Positions 47,975-60,229 of a DNA stretch of 64,000 nt are shown here, piece by piece (the first letter of the stretch is position 1; each line of letters opens with the position of its first letter). Source of the stretch: Sarcocystis neurona (Eukaryota; Apicomplexa; Conoidasida; Eucoccidiorida; Sarcocystidae). The DNA is taken from assembly GCA_000727475.1 (NCBI GenBank), contig KL647303.1, forward strand, positions 586,408 to 650,407, read 5' to 3'. The translations under genes and the position numbers were made by a program. Below the pieces are notes generated by a model that saw nothing but the letters and a program-made list of their open reading frames with translations, was not told the DNA's origin and did not search any database.

Positions 47975-50900
47975 TTACTGTTCGATCTCTGCGGCGCCTC
48001 TTTCTCCGACACCTAAGGCTTCTATGATATTGGAGACTTTGAACATGGAGGTGCGCCTCTCGGCTTGCTTCAGTACGTAAAACGTCTTCTCATATTTGAC
48101 TTCTGCACCAACCACGTTGTGGCCGAGGAAGAATTCTCCATCTACTTGGAAGGGCACTGGACCGCTCACTTTTGCCGAATAAAATTTCGCGTAGAAGGGA
48201 CCCCGATGCTGCATCAGACGCGAAGCTGCGTTCTGCTCGTACTGCATAGGTAAGCAAACGCAAGAAATAAGCCGAACAAAAAAGCCTAAAGAGTGCAGGG
48301 GAATTATAACCGACTGTCAGCAGAGCGGGGAGAAGAGAGAAGTCTAAAATATTTTTTGACTGAAACGGAAAGCAGAAGAAAAAAAAAACTAGGTGCTCAC
48401 ACGCTCTAAAAATGCCAGGGTGAAGAGGCAGAGGAACAGAAGGAAGGCAGCCGAACACGACGCTATCAAAAGAAAACGGAGGAAAAGTAGCTGGTGCGAT
48501 TTGTCGCACCAGTGTAATTTGCAGATGCAGACGTTATGTGCCACGCCCCGACGCAGTGCCGATGAGACAGCGCTTTGCTTCTGGCACAAGAAAATGAATG
48601 CAAGGGACACCGAGATGCTGTACGCATGCGTATATTGTAGTGCCCTTACTTGCGTGTGTAGAGACGCTTGCTGCCCGCATGCTCCGGTAAACACACATCC
48701 GCATATATATATATATATATATACAGACGCAAATGTGCATCGACAGAAGGATGTACGTCCACACGGATGACTTACCATGACGCTGCGCATGAGACTGAAT
48801 CGGTCCCGGAAGGCGATAAGTTCGAGTTTCTTGTCTCCCATGTCTTGCTTTACCCTGCTTAGTCGGCGTATAAATGTTTCATATTTGCGTCTGAGACGAC
48901 TGCTATCCGTGAGAGGTGGAGCGACTCCCACTCTTCGCGAGTGTGCCCATACTTTCACGCCCCCCAGGATAGTCTCCGTCCCAATGAACGTTAGCGAAAT
49001 TGCAGCTGCAGAAGGCAGGACACGACAAAAGGACGCAGCCCGCACAGTAGCAGAGAGGCACGCGTGCAGCGGACGCAGCAACGCACCACAACACCTATGC
49101 ACGTGCAACACGGATTTGTTTGCACATCGTAGGAGAACGACTGCTGTAGTTCTCTGCAGGACTATTCTGTTCGCACGCACAACAGAAAAAGTGTGCACGT
49201 GTAACAGAATGATGACGTGCGCACTTTTGGCGTGCGTATAACGTGTAGCAGACGCCCAAAACGTAAACGGGTCACGTACTCGACGTGTAGAAGGCGCGCA
49301 GAACAGGTTGGGGATACAAAATATATTGGAAAAACTCGGCAGAGCGCTGCCGTAGGAATGTTTCGTATGGAGGGAGGCTACAACACACAAAGGCACGCAG
49401 CTTTACACAACAGGTAGAATGCTACAGCGTGCGACACACAGTCAGTCGCTAGGGGCCCAGTTTTCCACGCCGCAAGCCCACCCAGTCACTGTAGCTGTGG
49501 TCTTGCGGCTCTCTATGCGCAGCAGGCAAAACTCTATAAACAGAGGCCATGTAACGTGTGGCTCTTCTTGCTCACTTCCGGATGTCACCTTGGCTGTTCT
49601 GTTCCGGCTGCCCTGCAGTGTTGAACTTCCCTGCTGCTGCTGCTGCTGCTGAGGTCGCTTTCTGTCGCTGCATCTAGTGCTGCTGCTGTTGCCGCGAGCG
49701 GCGCGTGCTGCTGCTTTTGCTCCTGCTGCTGCCGCTTCTTCTTACGCTGTAGTCTGAAACTCAGTGAATATTTGACCGGATTCGTAGTGAAAAGAACTTT
49801 CTTCTGATTATCCTCGAAGACGTAGACAGACTCGATCTGCTCAGTCGCGAGTCGCCACGGCTTATTAAAATGCTTGAAAAATGCCAAGCCGTAGAGTATC
49901 CGGTTGCGCAGTCGTGAAGTGCTCCGGGACATATCGAAGGTGAGACCCAGCAAGGCCTCGAAGCTGAACAGAAGAAAGAAATTTCAGTCAAAGGTAACAG
50001 GCGGGAGACTTTCGAATGTGACTACGGCGTGCACGTACGTGATCCATTACCTGAGGACCTCTATGTGCAGGTACACATATAAGGATACACGTGTGCACAC
50101 CTGTGGCCCCCCAGAGCTACGTCGACGCGTACAAAGTAAGCACGTATATACATATGTATACATATACGTACGTTCGCATGCTAGTGTGTACACTTGGCGC
50201 TGTACCGTCGCTGCAGTATACCTACATATGTAGCCACATATATAAACAGAGGCAGTTACATACGGATGTGCTAGACATGCAGACCTGAGGTCGCGTCCCA
50301 GACCTCGCAGGAAGACACGCGGTTCAGTTGTTGCAGGAGTCCGTGTAATGCAGACTGCGTCTCGCTAGAAGTACACAAGGACACATGTATATATGTATAG
50401 ATACATACAGATAGATAAAGAGGGACACCTCAGGACATGTATGTGTCGTGAGTCTGGAAGCAGACCTCTATCTTTGTGAGATCGCAAAAGTGTTCACGCC
50501 TATCTTGGTACGTCGACGTGCCGCAGGGCAGTCGGACAAGAAAACAGACGGACTGAGGGATACCTTGTAGGTGGAATAAAGGAAAGAGATGTTCCGGGGA
50601 CGGAAACGGAGTGGTTGAAAACCGAACCGATGCATGCTGGACGTACTCGTGCATCGGTCTGCAGCTACACATACGTACATACGTGTGTATATGTGCATGC
50701 AATGACGTGTGGATGTACGTTCGTAAACGTACATACGTCCGTACATGTGAGTCTGTGTTTTCTGTAGATGCACATGTTCGTCAGCCTGACGAGAGCCTCC
50801 ATAGGCCCCAGGTTGTTCATCATGAAAGATACTTCAATTCGACCGGACAGTTCAGAATCCCTAGGTCTAGCTTGCAGACGGGTGCGTAGCTATGAGTAGC

Positions 50901-53900
50901 TTTCTGAAATTTGTACACAGGAAAGCAGAGCAGACATCCCCGAGGACTACGGCCATAGTAACACATCATAAGCACATACGTCCTCATGCGTATGCTTCTC
51001 TTTTCAACGTCGTTGTATTTCTTGACCATCCTGTATTTCTGTCAATATTCCTGTGGGCAGACGATAAACGTGCGCGTCCAACGACGCCTAGTGAGACCTC
51101 CATCTTCTTTTAATATGGACACTTACGGTGCCTTCGTCCGTACTCCACAAATAGCGATGTCTACCAAAGTGTAGCTGTATGTTTCAAGCAATGAGACTCG
51201 TACTGGATAGTCTCCTGGGAAGTACGACTAAGACGACTCACATCTTGGAGAGAATCTCGACCGCCTAGACGTGTTGTGATTGCACAGGTAGACAGACGGC
51301 TTGCCACTGTCTCTCACCGTGTGTGTAACGTACCCGATCCCAAAGTACAAAGTCATATATCCAGACAAAACTGTTGACGGCCGACCCGTTGTCTCGCGCA
51401 AAATTTTCTTGAAAGTCCGCGTGGTGGAATCAATGTGTTCGAAATAACCGTTCGGCGTTGTCTTCACGGTGATGCGCCAGACGTCGTGTGGCGCCACCTG
51501 CGCCGACTGCCACTGCTTCACGTATTGTTTGAGTCTGCATACAGGTCACGGCGTCAACAGGGGCAGCAGCAGCAGGTGCAGCACCTGCAGGAGCAACAGG
51601 TGAGGACGCCCGCAAGAGCGCCAGAGACGCAGCAGCAACAGCGGCAGCAGCTAGAGCGGTAACCTCAGGAACAAGTGGAGCAACGTGCGTGGAAGCAGAG
51701 CAGCCACAGCGGGTGGGCGGAAGCAGGTGCAGGGGGAGCAGAACCACGTGTGCAAAGACACGCGCCAGTTGCCGTTACCCAAGAAAGAGGAGCAGCATCT
51801 TTAGCGTCCATCAGGACGAAGAGCGGCACCAACAGCCGCCCTGCGTGCCGAAAAAGACCACAGGCGAAGTCGCGCTTTGTAGGCAGAGGGCAGCACGACC
51901 GAAAACGACGGCGTCATGCCTCCACCAAGGGCGACCGTCCCACGACAGTAGCACGCAATAGCAGAAGGCCTCACGAAACAGCTGTTGTGCAGCAGCTTCC
52001 TTCACAATGCAGCGGCTGCAGATCCGCCAGCCCACACGCACAACCCTTTCTCCCTCCTTTACCAAAAGCCAGGGGCGCCTCCCTCCAGCAGGAACGTCCA
52101 CTCTCATCTTGTGTCTCCACTTCAGCACCTTGGCTGCTGCTAATCCCCTGCTATAGCAGTAGCAGCAGCAGTTTCTGCTTCGTCGTCAGAACGCCTCTGC
52201 CGTGTCGTTGCCCCTCTGGCATCACCGCGGCCTCTCGATCGGCTCCTGCTTTTATCTTGCTAGTATAGCATCCGCTGCGTCTCTGCCTTCTCGTATCAGT
52301 CTTGCTGTTACAGCCACTACTGTGGTCACTGATGCAGTGCTCTTGCTGCTTCTGGACCTATTGCCACAAGAGCCACTATCGCTGTTGATCTTGCTGCTGC
52401 TGTAGCGCTTTTTCACGCTGCCAGCGCAAACGTTCTAACAGCTGTTTTGACGTCACTGTTCCTACACCCGCAGTTCGTCCTGCGACCCTCTCCCCCCTCT
52501 TCCTGTGCATTTCAGTGTCTCGTCTCCGGGTTCTCTGTTGCTGGTGCTCCCTCTGTCTCGCGCTCACCCTCTTCGCCCGTCGCACTTCCTGCAGATTCTT
52601 CACTCTCCCTTGCATCTCAGTGAAAGTCAACTCGACGTGTCGACGTATGTCGTGTGTCCCGCTCTGTGTCTCCCAGTATGTTCAAAGTGAGTCCTTCCCA
52701 CCTTCTGAATGCTGCTCTCGAGTATTTCTCTCTTCTGTCTTCCTGCTCGGCCGATGCCACGCTGTTCGACTTCTGTTTTGCCTCCTAGTCTCCCGTGTCC
52801 CTGTTCTTCTCTTCTTACGGACTCTCTCCATGCGTTAATACACACGTTGATACGCAAACGTATTTGTGTATGTCCTGTGTTCTGTCTATGTCTCTTCTCT
52901 GCCTTTTTGTCTTCTCCCTCTCCTTTTCTTCTTCCTCCTGTCTCCGTCAGCCGACACCGTCCCTCCCTTCCCGTCTCACTTCATCTGCCCCCCCCCCCCT
53001 CTTCTCTTTTCTGTGCTTTCCCTTTATAAATATACATGTATGTGTATCCGCTTGTACACAGATGTATCACCGTCTGCCCCTATCGCCTTCCTGCTTTCCT
53101 TTGCAGTCTGCTACCCGCTCGGGCTTCTTCTGTACCTTTCGGCGCGCCTACGTGAGTGTAGTTCCTCCGTTGTAGCGTTCGTTTATACTCACTTTAGCTC
53201 CTTCTCAGGCGGCAGCTTCATATCCAGGCCTCACCCTGTACCCCCCGTTTCCCTTACTAGCTTTTCTTCTCCTCCTCCCTCCTTACTTGCTTGCATACCT
53301 CCGTTGATCCGCCACAGATATCGCCTTCAACCTTTACTGTCCCTCACACCCGCCCGTTTCCTCTCCCTTTGTCCTCCCCCCCGATCCGGGCCCTCTACAG
53401 AAACATGAACCTGATCATCGTTTGACGTCCTTATCTCTAAGTGGCTCTCTCTACATGCAGCACCATAAACGTGTCTGTTTCACGTCTTCAACTTTGCGCC
53501 GTGTGTGCGGGTGCCACGGCCGGTACCACCCGTCCTGTTCGCTTCTTCTATTCCTCCTCACCCTTCCGCCGTCGTTACACACTTGCAACAGCCTATGTGT
53601 GTCCTTCTCGTACGTACGCAAATGAGTGTATCAATCTTCGATGTACACAGACCGACAACACTGTGTCGCCACAAAAGCTGCATCAGACGTCTTTTTCCTT
53701 ACACGTCTCCTTTGAAGATATTCGCCGAGTAGTCAATGTTTCCCCATCCGTAGCTCTGCGCGAAGTCATTACCAGTGCCAAAGCCCACGACGCCGATAGC
53801 AAGCCAGTTAGGCTCGATACCTGCTTCACTTGCCGCTCGGTTGACCCAAGAGACTGTTCCGTCTCCGCCTACGGCAATAGCTCGCACGAGTGCATGCGGC

Positions 53901-56224
53901 CGCTGGCTACCGTGTCGATACTCCCCAACTCCTGCTTTTCCACCGGCAACAGTACCGGAGCCACCGGCAGCGTGACCAGCACCAGCAGCGTTCCTGCCCG
54001 GCGCAGTCGCAGCAGCAGCCCCTGTAGCAGGAGGCACAGACGACTTCCAAGTCAGATGCTTCGCTTCTTCTGCGGCTGCTACTGACAGGACATGCTTGGC
54101 TGCCGCAACGCGACGCAGCAACTGGAAGCCTGCAGGCGCGCCTCCCTCTCCGTGTCGAAGATTATAGATGTGGACCCTCGTGCATATATCTTTGAACGCA
54201 GTTTGGTAGTGGCCATTCGCATCTGCACGAGCTACCCAGTACGCCCCGGAACCGTCTCCAGAGAGAGGATTGACAAATATAAAAACGAAATTTGTCCAAC
54301 GACCGCAAGGCTCCCACCGCTCTGCTGCACGACGTGCTGCAAACACAGAAGGTACATCGAACTTTCTGGTCTCACCCTCTTCCCCACTTTCCTGTCCTTG
54401 GATCCCTTCTTCCTGGCCTTTCCCCTCCTCTTTTTGCAGATCGTGCTGCTGTGTTGGCCGACCGCGTCCCTGCAGCTGCGGTTCCGACGGCTCGGCCTTC
54501 TCACCTTGCGTGGAGACACGCCGCGCTTGAGAAGAAGCGCCTGAGTATTCTGGCGTCGATTTTGAAGCCTCGCCTTCACCCTCCTTGTGTTGTTGCTGCT
54601 CGTGAGGCACACGTTTCTCTGCTGCCCCCTGCTGCCCTCGCTCCCCCGTGGGAGTTTTCCCGTGATTGACGCCTCCTGCTGCCGGTGCTTGGGAAGGAAA
54701 CCTGTCTGACGTTCGCCGCCGCCAGCTTCTCCGCATTCCCTTCCCATTCGGACCCGGGTTATCGTACTGAAGCACAAAGGTCAAAGGACGCTGTCGACGA
54801 CGTGGTGTTGCTGTTGCTGCTGTCAATCGAGTACTGGAGAAACCAGGTGTCTCTGGCCGTCCATGTGCAGGAGTCGTGGTGCTGCTGTCAGCCGCTTCAA
54901 CAGCGTCTTCTTCACGTTTACGACGTGTAAGCAGGGATGCTGCTGGTGCGCTAGGGTGGCGAGAGACTCTCTTGGCTGCGTCCTTTTCCATTTCATCTGC
55001 AAGTGCACTGTAAGCGGCATACTTTTCAAAGACCCCTGTTCCTATTTGCTGTGTGTCTGCGGCGAGATCCTGGGACAGGGCAGCAGCAGCAGAGTCAAGC
55101 GTGCTGTCTTGTCCCGTTTCCGTCAAGCTACCAGCGTTGGAACGACGTTTAGCTGCACCTTTCAGGGTAACGGGTGAAAAAATTGGTATGGCGGAAGTTT
55201 GCAGATTCGGCGGGGCGCCCTCATTGAAAGAAAAGGCAGAGTTGCCGCCGGTGTGTGGCAGTGGCACAGGTTGCTGTAGTGCATCCTGTCTGGAGTGCTG
55301 ATGCTCGTGTTGTTTTTGAGGTGGCCGCTGCTGTTGCTGCTCGTTCGTTTGTTCTTCCTCCTGCATCTGACGCTTTGCTTCTTTGTACAGATTGGCGAAT
55401 AGTGACTCCTTGGCGGTAAAGTACAGTTCCGGCGACTCCAATGAAAATGTCGATGGAAGCGGACTGCTGAGTGTTCGTCGCCGCACATTCGTCTCATAGT
55501 CCGACGTCGATGGAGGCTCTGTGCTGTCTTCACCTACGCCGGAAAAACTGATGGCATCTTTTGACTCTTCTGTCGCTAGAGGCTGCCCCCCTACAGCAAT
55601 TTCATAGACATCTTCAAATTCTTCGTCAGCGTTTTCCGCTAAATTTGCTCCAGCATTCAGCTCCTCGTTCGTTTCCCCATTGTGCCCAATCGACGTCTCT
55701 TCCTCTGCTGCAGTTGGGATCCACAAACCAGTACGGCTGTTTATGGGTCCCTCTGCCGTGATGTCCTCTTCAGTTGGGCGGCTACTGCTGTTGCTGGCCT
55801 CGAGAGAACCCGGGGCGCTGCTGCTCCCTGTGTCCTCAGCCGTTTCGGCTGCAGTGTCGCGTGTGCTGCTGGTAGTCCTAAGAGGCCTGCGCACTGCGGG
55901 ACCCCCAGTGTTGCCGTCCGTCTGGGACTCCTCGGCCACGACGGGTCTGCTTCCGCCGCCGCCATTGGTAGAAGTGTTGGCAGTTTCGACCTCGCTGTCG
56001 GTTGCGTCTTCACGGTTGCTGCTCTTGCTCCTGCCAAGTACGTTACCTTTGCCCGTGTGGACAGCTATTCCTTCCCTCCCGCTGCTGCCGTCGTCCTTAC
56101 TGAGATCTTCGCCTGGCTGGAATGTGATAACTTCAGCACCCTGCGTCAAACGCAGCTGCTGCAGGAAAGTAACGCCGGCGGAGAGCAGGAAGCATATGAC
56201 CAAAAATACATGTCTACGTGCCAT
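47975..56224 (-). CDS. Diacylglycerol kinase, predicted secreted, with long disordered N-terminal region (5 exons)
   Basis: This enzyme phosphorylates diacylglycerol to phosphatidic acid with ATP. Exons: 56224-53703, 51534-51334, 49963-49746, 49005-48776, 48241-47975. All four introns are GT..AG and phase-matched, giving about 1145 residues. Residues 1-28 (ARRHVFLVICFLLSAGVTFL) look like a signal peptide. About 600 acidic, Ser/Gln/Thr-rich residues follow. The catalytic domain starts near residue 640 (FVFIFVNPLSGDGSG), with the glycine-rich AIAVGGDGTVSW near 785 and GFGTGNDFAQSYGWG near 815; an Ala/Gly-rich insert of about 60 residues separates the first two blocks. Exons 2-5 supply the accessory domain: LYFGIGFEA, SRLRNRILYGLAFFKHF, KKLELIAFRDRF and VPFQVDGEFF. 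I chose the ATG directly before the signal peptide; an in-frame ATG at 56551 would add 109 residues and bury it. No C1 or EF-hand domain is seen. Toxoplasma has a secreted DAG kinase (DGK2) linked to egress, a possible counterpart by layout only. Confidence 0.95.
51545..51800 (+). repeat. CAG block in DAG kinase intron 1
   Basis: Interrupted CAG on the plus strand, immediately upstream (in transcription) of the exon 2 acceptor at 51535. On the sense strand it is CTG, and it provides a pyrimidine-rich lead-in to the splice acceptor. Confidence 0.7.
52440..53400 (+). repeat. Polypyrimidine tract of nearly 1 kb in DAG kinase intron 1
   Basis: The plus strand is dominated by C and T (CTCTCCTTTTCTTCTTCCTC and similar, plus C9 and C6 runs near 52988 and 53380). 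The transcribed sense strand is therefore purine-rich across most of the intron. Confidence 0.75.
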
Positions 56225-57225
56225 CAGAGTGGGATACACTGCATTCCAAGCAGCTGAACGTGAATGCTTAGGGGCGAGATGCAGACTTTTTTGGCTGTGT
56301 GTGCTGTCGCAGCACCGACGCCAAGATGTCCCCGAGCAGCGACTGCTGCCGCCGCTACAGCCGCCCCCTCGGCTGCCGCAGCTAAGAGGAACACCAGCAG
56401 ACCATCGGTGCTGGGGGTCGGGCGTCAGCCCTTGCCGGGAAGAAGCAGGAGCATCCACTGCACCAGCCTGCAGTGTTGCTCTGCTGTATGTCTGGAAAGG
56501 TCGTACCTGCCGTTGAGAGGAAGAGGAAAGACGCAGAGACTTGGCTTCCATTGGCAGGCGGTACGAGCACTTCAGCGAAGCCTTTTAACAGCCGACGCTA
56601 TTGGCACGGGCAGCAACGACTAAATGAGAGAAGAAAAAGGAGAACCACCAGCAGCAGCAGCGAACCTCAACCAGAGACGCATGCGGCACTCGCAGCAGCA
56701 GCAGCAGCAGCAGCAATTTCCGAGGGCGCCCAGCAGCAGAGCACATGCGGTGGGAAAAGTTGGATAAGCGTAGCGTAACGGGCAAAAGCAGTGCAAGGGA
56801 GCATGGAAAGTAAGACGCGGAGCAGCACTACATACAGTAGGTACGGAGAGCCTCCAAGCAGCATCACAAGCAGCCGCTGCAAGCGCACTTTGTCTGAGCA
56901 ACGCGGAGGGTTGGCAGAGGAGTCAACATAGTAGTAGCAGCCGCAGAAGTGGATAGACGTGGACGAACACACACGCAGTTTCCGTTAGCCTGTACGTCTT
57001 GTCTTCAGCGCACGCAGCAGAAGTGGCGAGTGGGGCAGAAGTAGCTGCAGCAAGATTCTACACAGACTCGCGCATGTGGAGTGTGATACCGCCTCCCACA
57101 GAAAAAGCTTCTTTCTTCCGGCAACCTGCCGTGAAGGCTGCCGGTCATGCGCTGCCGTGTTGCCGCATGTCGCGCGGCAGTTGTCGGCCGCGCCGGAGAA
57201 ACTGCTCGCTGTGGTGCAGTATTAC

Positions 57226-59989
57226 TTTGCGGGCTAAGACAAACGGGTGAGTGGTAATCCAGCAAAGTGCTATCGTCTCCACAGCTAGAAATCAGCAAAA
57301 AGTCCGTCTTTGAACAAGGCAGAATGGATAGATTGTTGCTCGCTTCTGCTTGAGACAACTGCTGAGGGGACGGTGGGGGCTACAGAACACCACATCAGCC
57401 GCATCAGAGGGGATCAGCAGAGCATTAGACGTCGCAGGAGGAGCAAAAGACGTGTAAGTAGGCTCCGGTGAGACGAAACAGAAGTTTACAGGGCGAAGCG
57501 CAGGCAAAAGAGCATGCGTGCACGGCGAGTGACTAGGTACCTATCGCGGGGGCAGAGAGGGGTCGCAGATCTCCGCGGGGCGGTTGTGACTGACAAATTT
57601 TCCATAGCACACACGAATGGGGAAGCGCGTCAGACACTGAAGGTGACTGCTTTGCTTCGGAGGCAGAAAATATAGGCAAAAACAAGTGGAGGTTACGCTG
57701 AAGGCGTGCAGATTGGAAACAGCGACAGCACGAAAAGTCAATTAGGATTCGCATTGCCCACTTGCATCGACAACAAAAGCAGCGGCGCACCGCGGTCGTA
57801 GAGCACGCAGCAGTGCAGTGTTGCCAGCTACGCAGCAGCGAACTCGCCGACCGCAGCAGCACAGCAGGGTTGTCCAGGGCAATGGAGCGGCGGACGACCT
57901 GTCTGGGGACTGTCCCACTCACACAAACGTTGTACAGCACAGCGTTGCACCTGCGGCAGCGCGTCAGCAGTCACTTTGACCCGTGGGCGGACGAGCCATG
58001 CGGACACGGGCCCGGGGCCTGTGGTGATCTCACCACGGTAGCGGGACGGCGCGGAAGCACTGCACGAGAAGCTTCGTCGACGACCTGCCGGATGCCTCAA
58101 AAGCCGTCCCGCCTGTGGAGACGGCTGCGAGTTGCACAGCAAAACAACGTCAACGCAACACGTTAGCCTGAATTTTTTGATGGTGTCGGGAATACTGCCC
58201 GTAGTGCACCAGCGGCCGCTGCCAAGCATCCACAGCAAGGTGGAAAGCGGTTCCGCCGCCCCGCTGAGCCGTCTTCTGTACGCATCCGAAAGATCTGCCG
58301 TGCTCTTCGGCCTCTATCCCGTCCGTAGGAATGTCTGCACCCTCACGCGATCTAGCGGTGCTGCTGCAGCAGCAGTGTGTTGTGCGTAGCCGTCGCTGGT
58401 AAAACCTAAGGCTGCTTCACTAATGTGAAGCTGAAGATGCTGTTGCACGGTGGCTGATGTGTTCAGACGCCACTGGTGCCCAGAAGTTAAGATAAAGCTC
58501 AAATGTTGAGCGAGCTGATGAATGTCGCAGGCGTAGAAGCCGTCCTAGCAGCCCGCGTGAGGATTCATTCTGCCGCAGCAGTGCACGCTAGAGGGTTACG
58601 CTGTGAGGCATCCAACGTTTGTGCCAGTCCCGTCACGCTGGCTGCACACCAACACGCGTGCGCCTGCTGGAACGCCGACTGCCGAACCGCGTCAGGATTT
58701 ATCTCTCGTCTACTCGTGCTGTTGCCGCACGCGAACCACTCTGTCTCTCCTGCTGCTGCTGACAGGGACACCTGTCCCCTCTCGACGTGCGGGTGCTGCC
58801 TGCTGCAGGCGTGAATGCATGTCAGCGCAGCTGGAAAAAGAAAAACCGTGCGGCTTCTGGCGTAGTTTGCCCGTGCTGAAAGTCCGAACTTGCGGTTGAT
58901 GCTCCTGAGAACACTGCAGGGCAGTAAGAGCGACAGCGACATGAAAGAGACCTTACTTGGGGAAGCGACAACAAAAGCGGCCCCGTGAATGGCAGCAAGC
59001 ACGTCTGCGGTAGGACCTTTGAGGGACACCTTTGAAGGGCAGGCAAAAACATGTTGTTTTTTCCCAGCGCCTGCGCCGTGGAGAGCACTGTCGCGGGAAG
59101 TGCTCCAGCGGTTCCTTCACTTCACTGGTAGCGCGCACGGCGCCCCAAGGAGCGTTGACTATACACATATATGCACACTCTCTGACCGCCTCTGCCGTGG
59201 TAGCTGGAGTGTCACCTGCCGTTCCTGTCGGGATGCGCATACCAGGACTAGAGTTTGCATCGTTGCATTGTAAAGTTCTGACTTCGTGACGCCCCTGATC
59301 GTGAAGAAGCACCAGCAAGCTTGTATGCAGGGACGGATACCTCTGCCCTCTTCTTGTCGCTGCACAAGGGGAGCAGTACAGCATGACGGTTCGTTGTCAG
59401 AAGCACTGAAGCTTGCGTTACCACTTTTTTACCCAGCTGATGCGTCGTGTTGCTTCTAGTTCTCGGCTGGGGGTCCGTACCTGCGTGCCTCACAGCAAGA
59501 TGTACAAACTCCGGTTAACCAACTGAAGTAGCGACTGCAGCGACACCTGCACGGCTGGCACACGCGCAGCAGCAGCTGTTGCTCCTGGCAATTTTTTGTG
59601 GGGAGGTTCTGCAAGGCTAACCAACTTCGAGGTAATGCAGGCATGTTGCATGGCGGTTGTGGTGTCTAGAAATCCGCTGCTGCGAGCGCAGCCCCAACGG
59701 TGCGGCATGTCGCATTGACTGCACGTGTCTAGTTTGTACTGCTGGTAGCGCAGTTGTCCGAGTATGAAATACCCTCCTTAGTGGGGCCGGATACACGGCT
59801 GCTGTTCTGGTGACTGTACCTGCTTTTCCATGATCGGCCTGACTTCCCGAGGAACGCCCAGAAAATATAAACCATTACTTTCTGGAGAGCCAGACACGAG
59901 CACAAACACTATGGTACTTCACTAGCGCATAACAGACAGTCCTTTCCCGACGGGAGACGCAGCGAAAGTAATGCGACATGTGTTGCCAT
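57226..59989 (-). CDS. Candidate small-exon gene of unknown family, minus strand
   Basis: Several short minus-strand exons here read like ordinary protein and have good splice sites. A possible first exon runs from an ATG at 59989 to 59918 (MATHVALLSLRLPSGKDCLL). Then come 59676-59494 (SLQSLLQLVNRSLYIL), 59294-59243 (GVTKSELYNATMQTLVL), 59070-58957 (ALGKNNMFLPALQR), an open stretch near 58770-58590 (FACGNSTSRREINPDAVRQ), 58544-58347 (DIHQLAQHLSFILTSGHQW), 58275 to about 58150 (GTAFHLAVDAWQRPLVHYG), an exon ending at 58035 (GRSSTKLLVQCFRAVPLP), one starting at 57950 (NAVLYNVCVSGTVPRQVV), and an open stretch ending at a GTAATA donor just below 57226. Phases agree for 59494/59294, 59243/59070, 58347/58275 and 58035/57950. 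The other joins are not resolved, so more than one gene is possible. The protein is not repeat-rich and I do not recognise it. It would be transcribed toward the DAG kinase gene. Confidence 0.48.
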
Positions 59990-60229
59990 TGAAGCATCTT
60001 TAGGTGGATGACACGCGTGGCACAGCACAACAGCAGGAAGCAACAGCACTAGGCCGACGCCGGCAGCAGCAACAGCACCAGTCCCAGCAGGAACCGCAAC
60101 AGCAAAATCAGCACCAACAGCCACAGTACAGCAATTCGCACAGGGCAGCAGCACCAGCAGTCCCATCCTTTTTGCGTGTGCACGGTGGAGACAACGCCGC
60201 CATGTTGCTGTGACCAATTATAGATCACG

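Noticed and set aside
51318..51534. Alternative longer DAG kinase exon 2 ending at a GTGAGA donor (51317)
   Set aside because: It adds YVTHT after FGIG, and its phase does not meet the next exon. The GTACGT donor at 51333 gives FGIGFEA, which fits the accessory-domain pattern and the phase.
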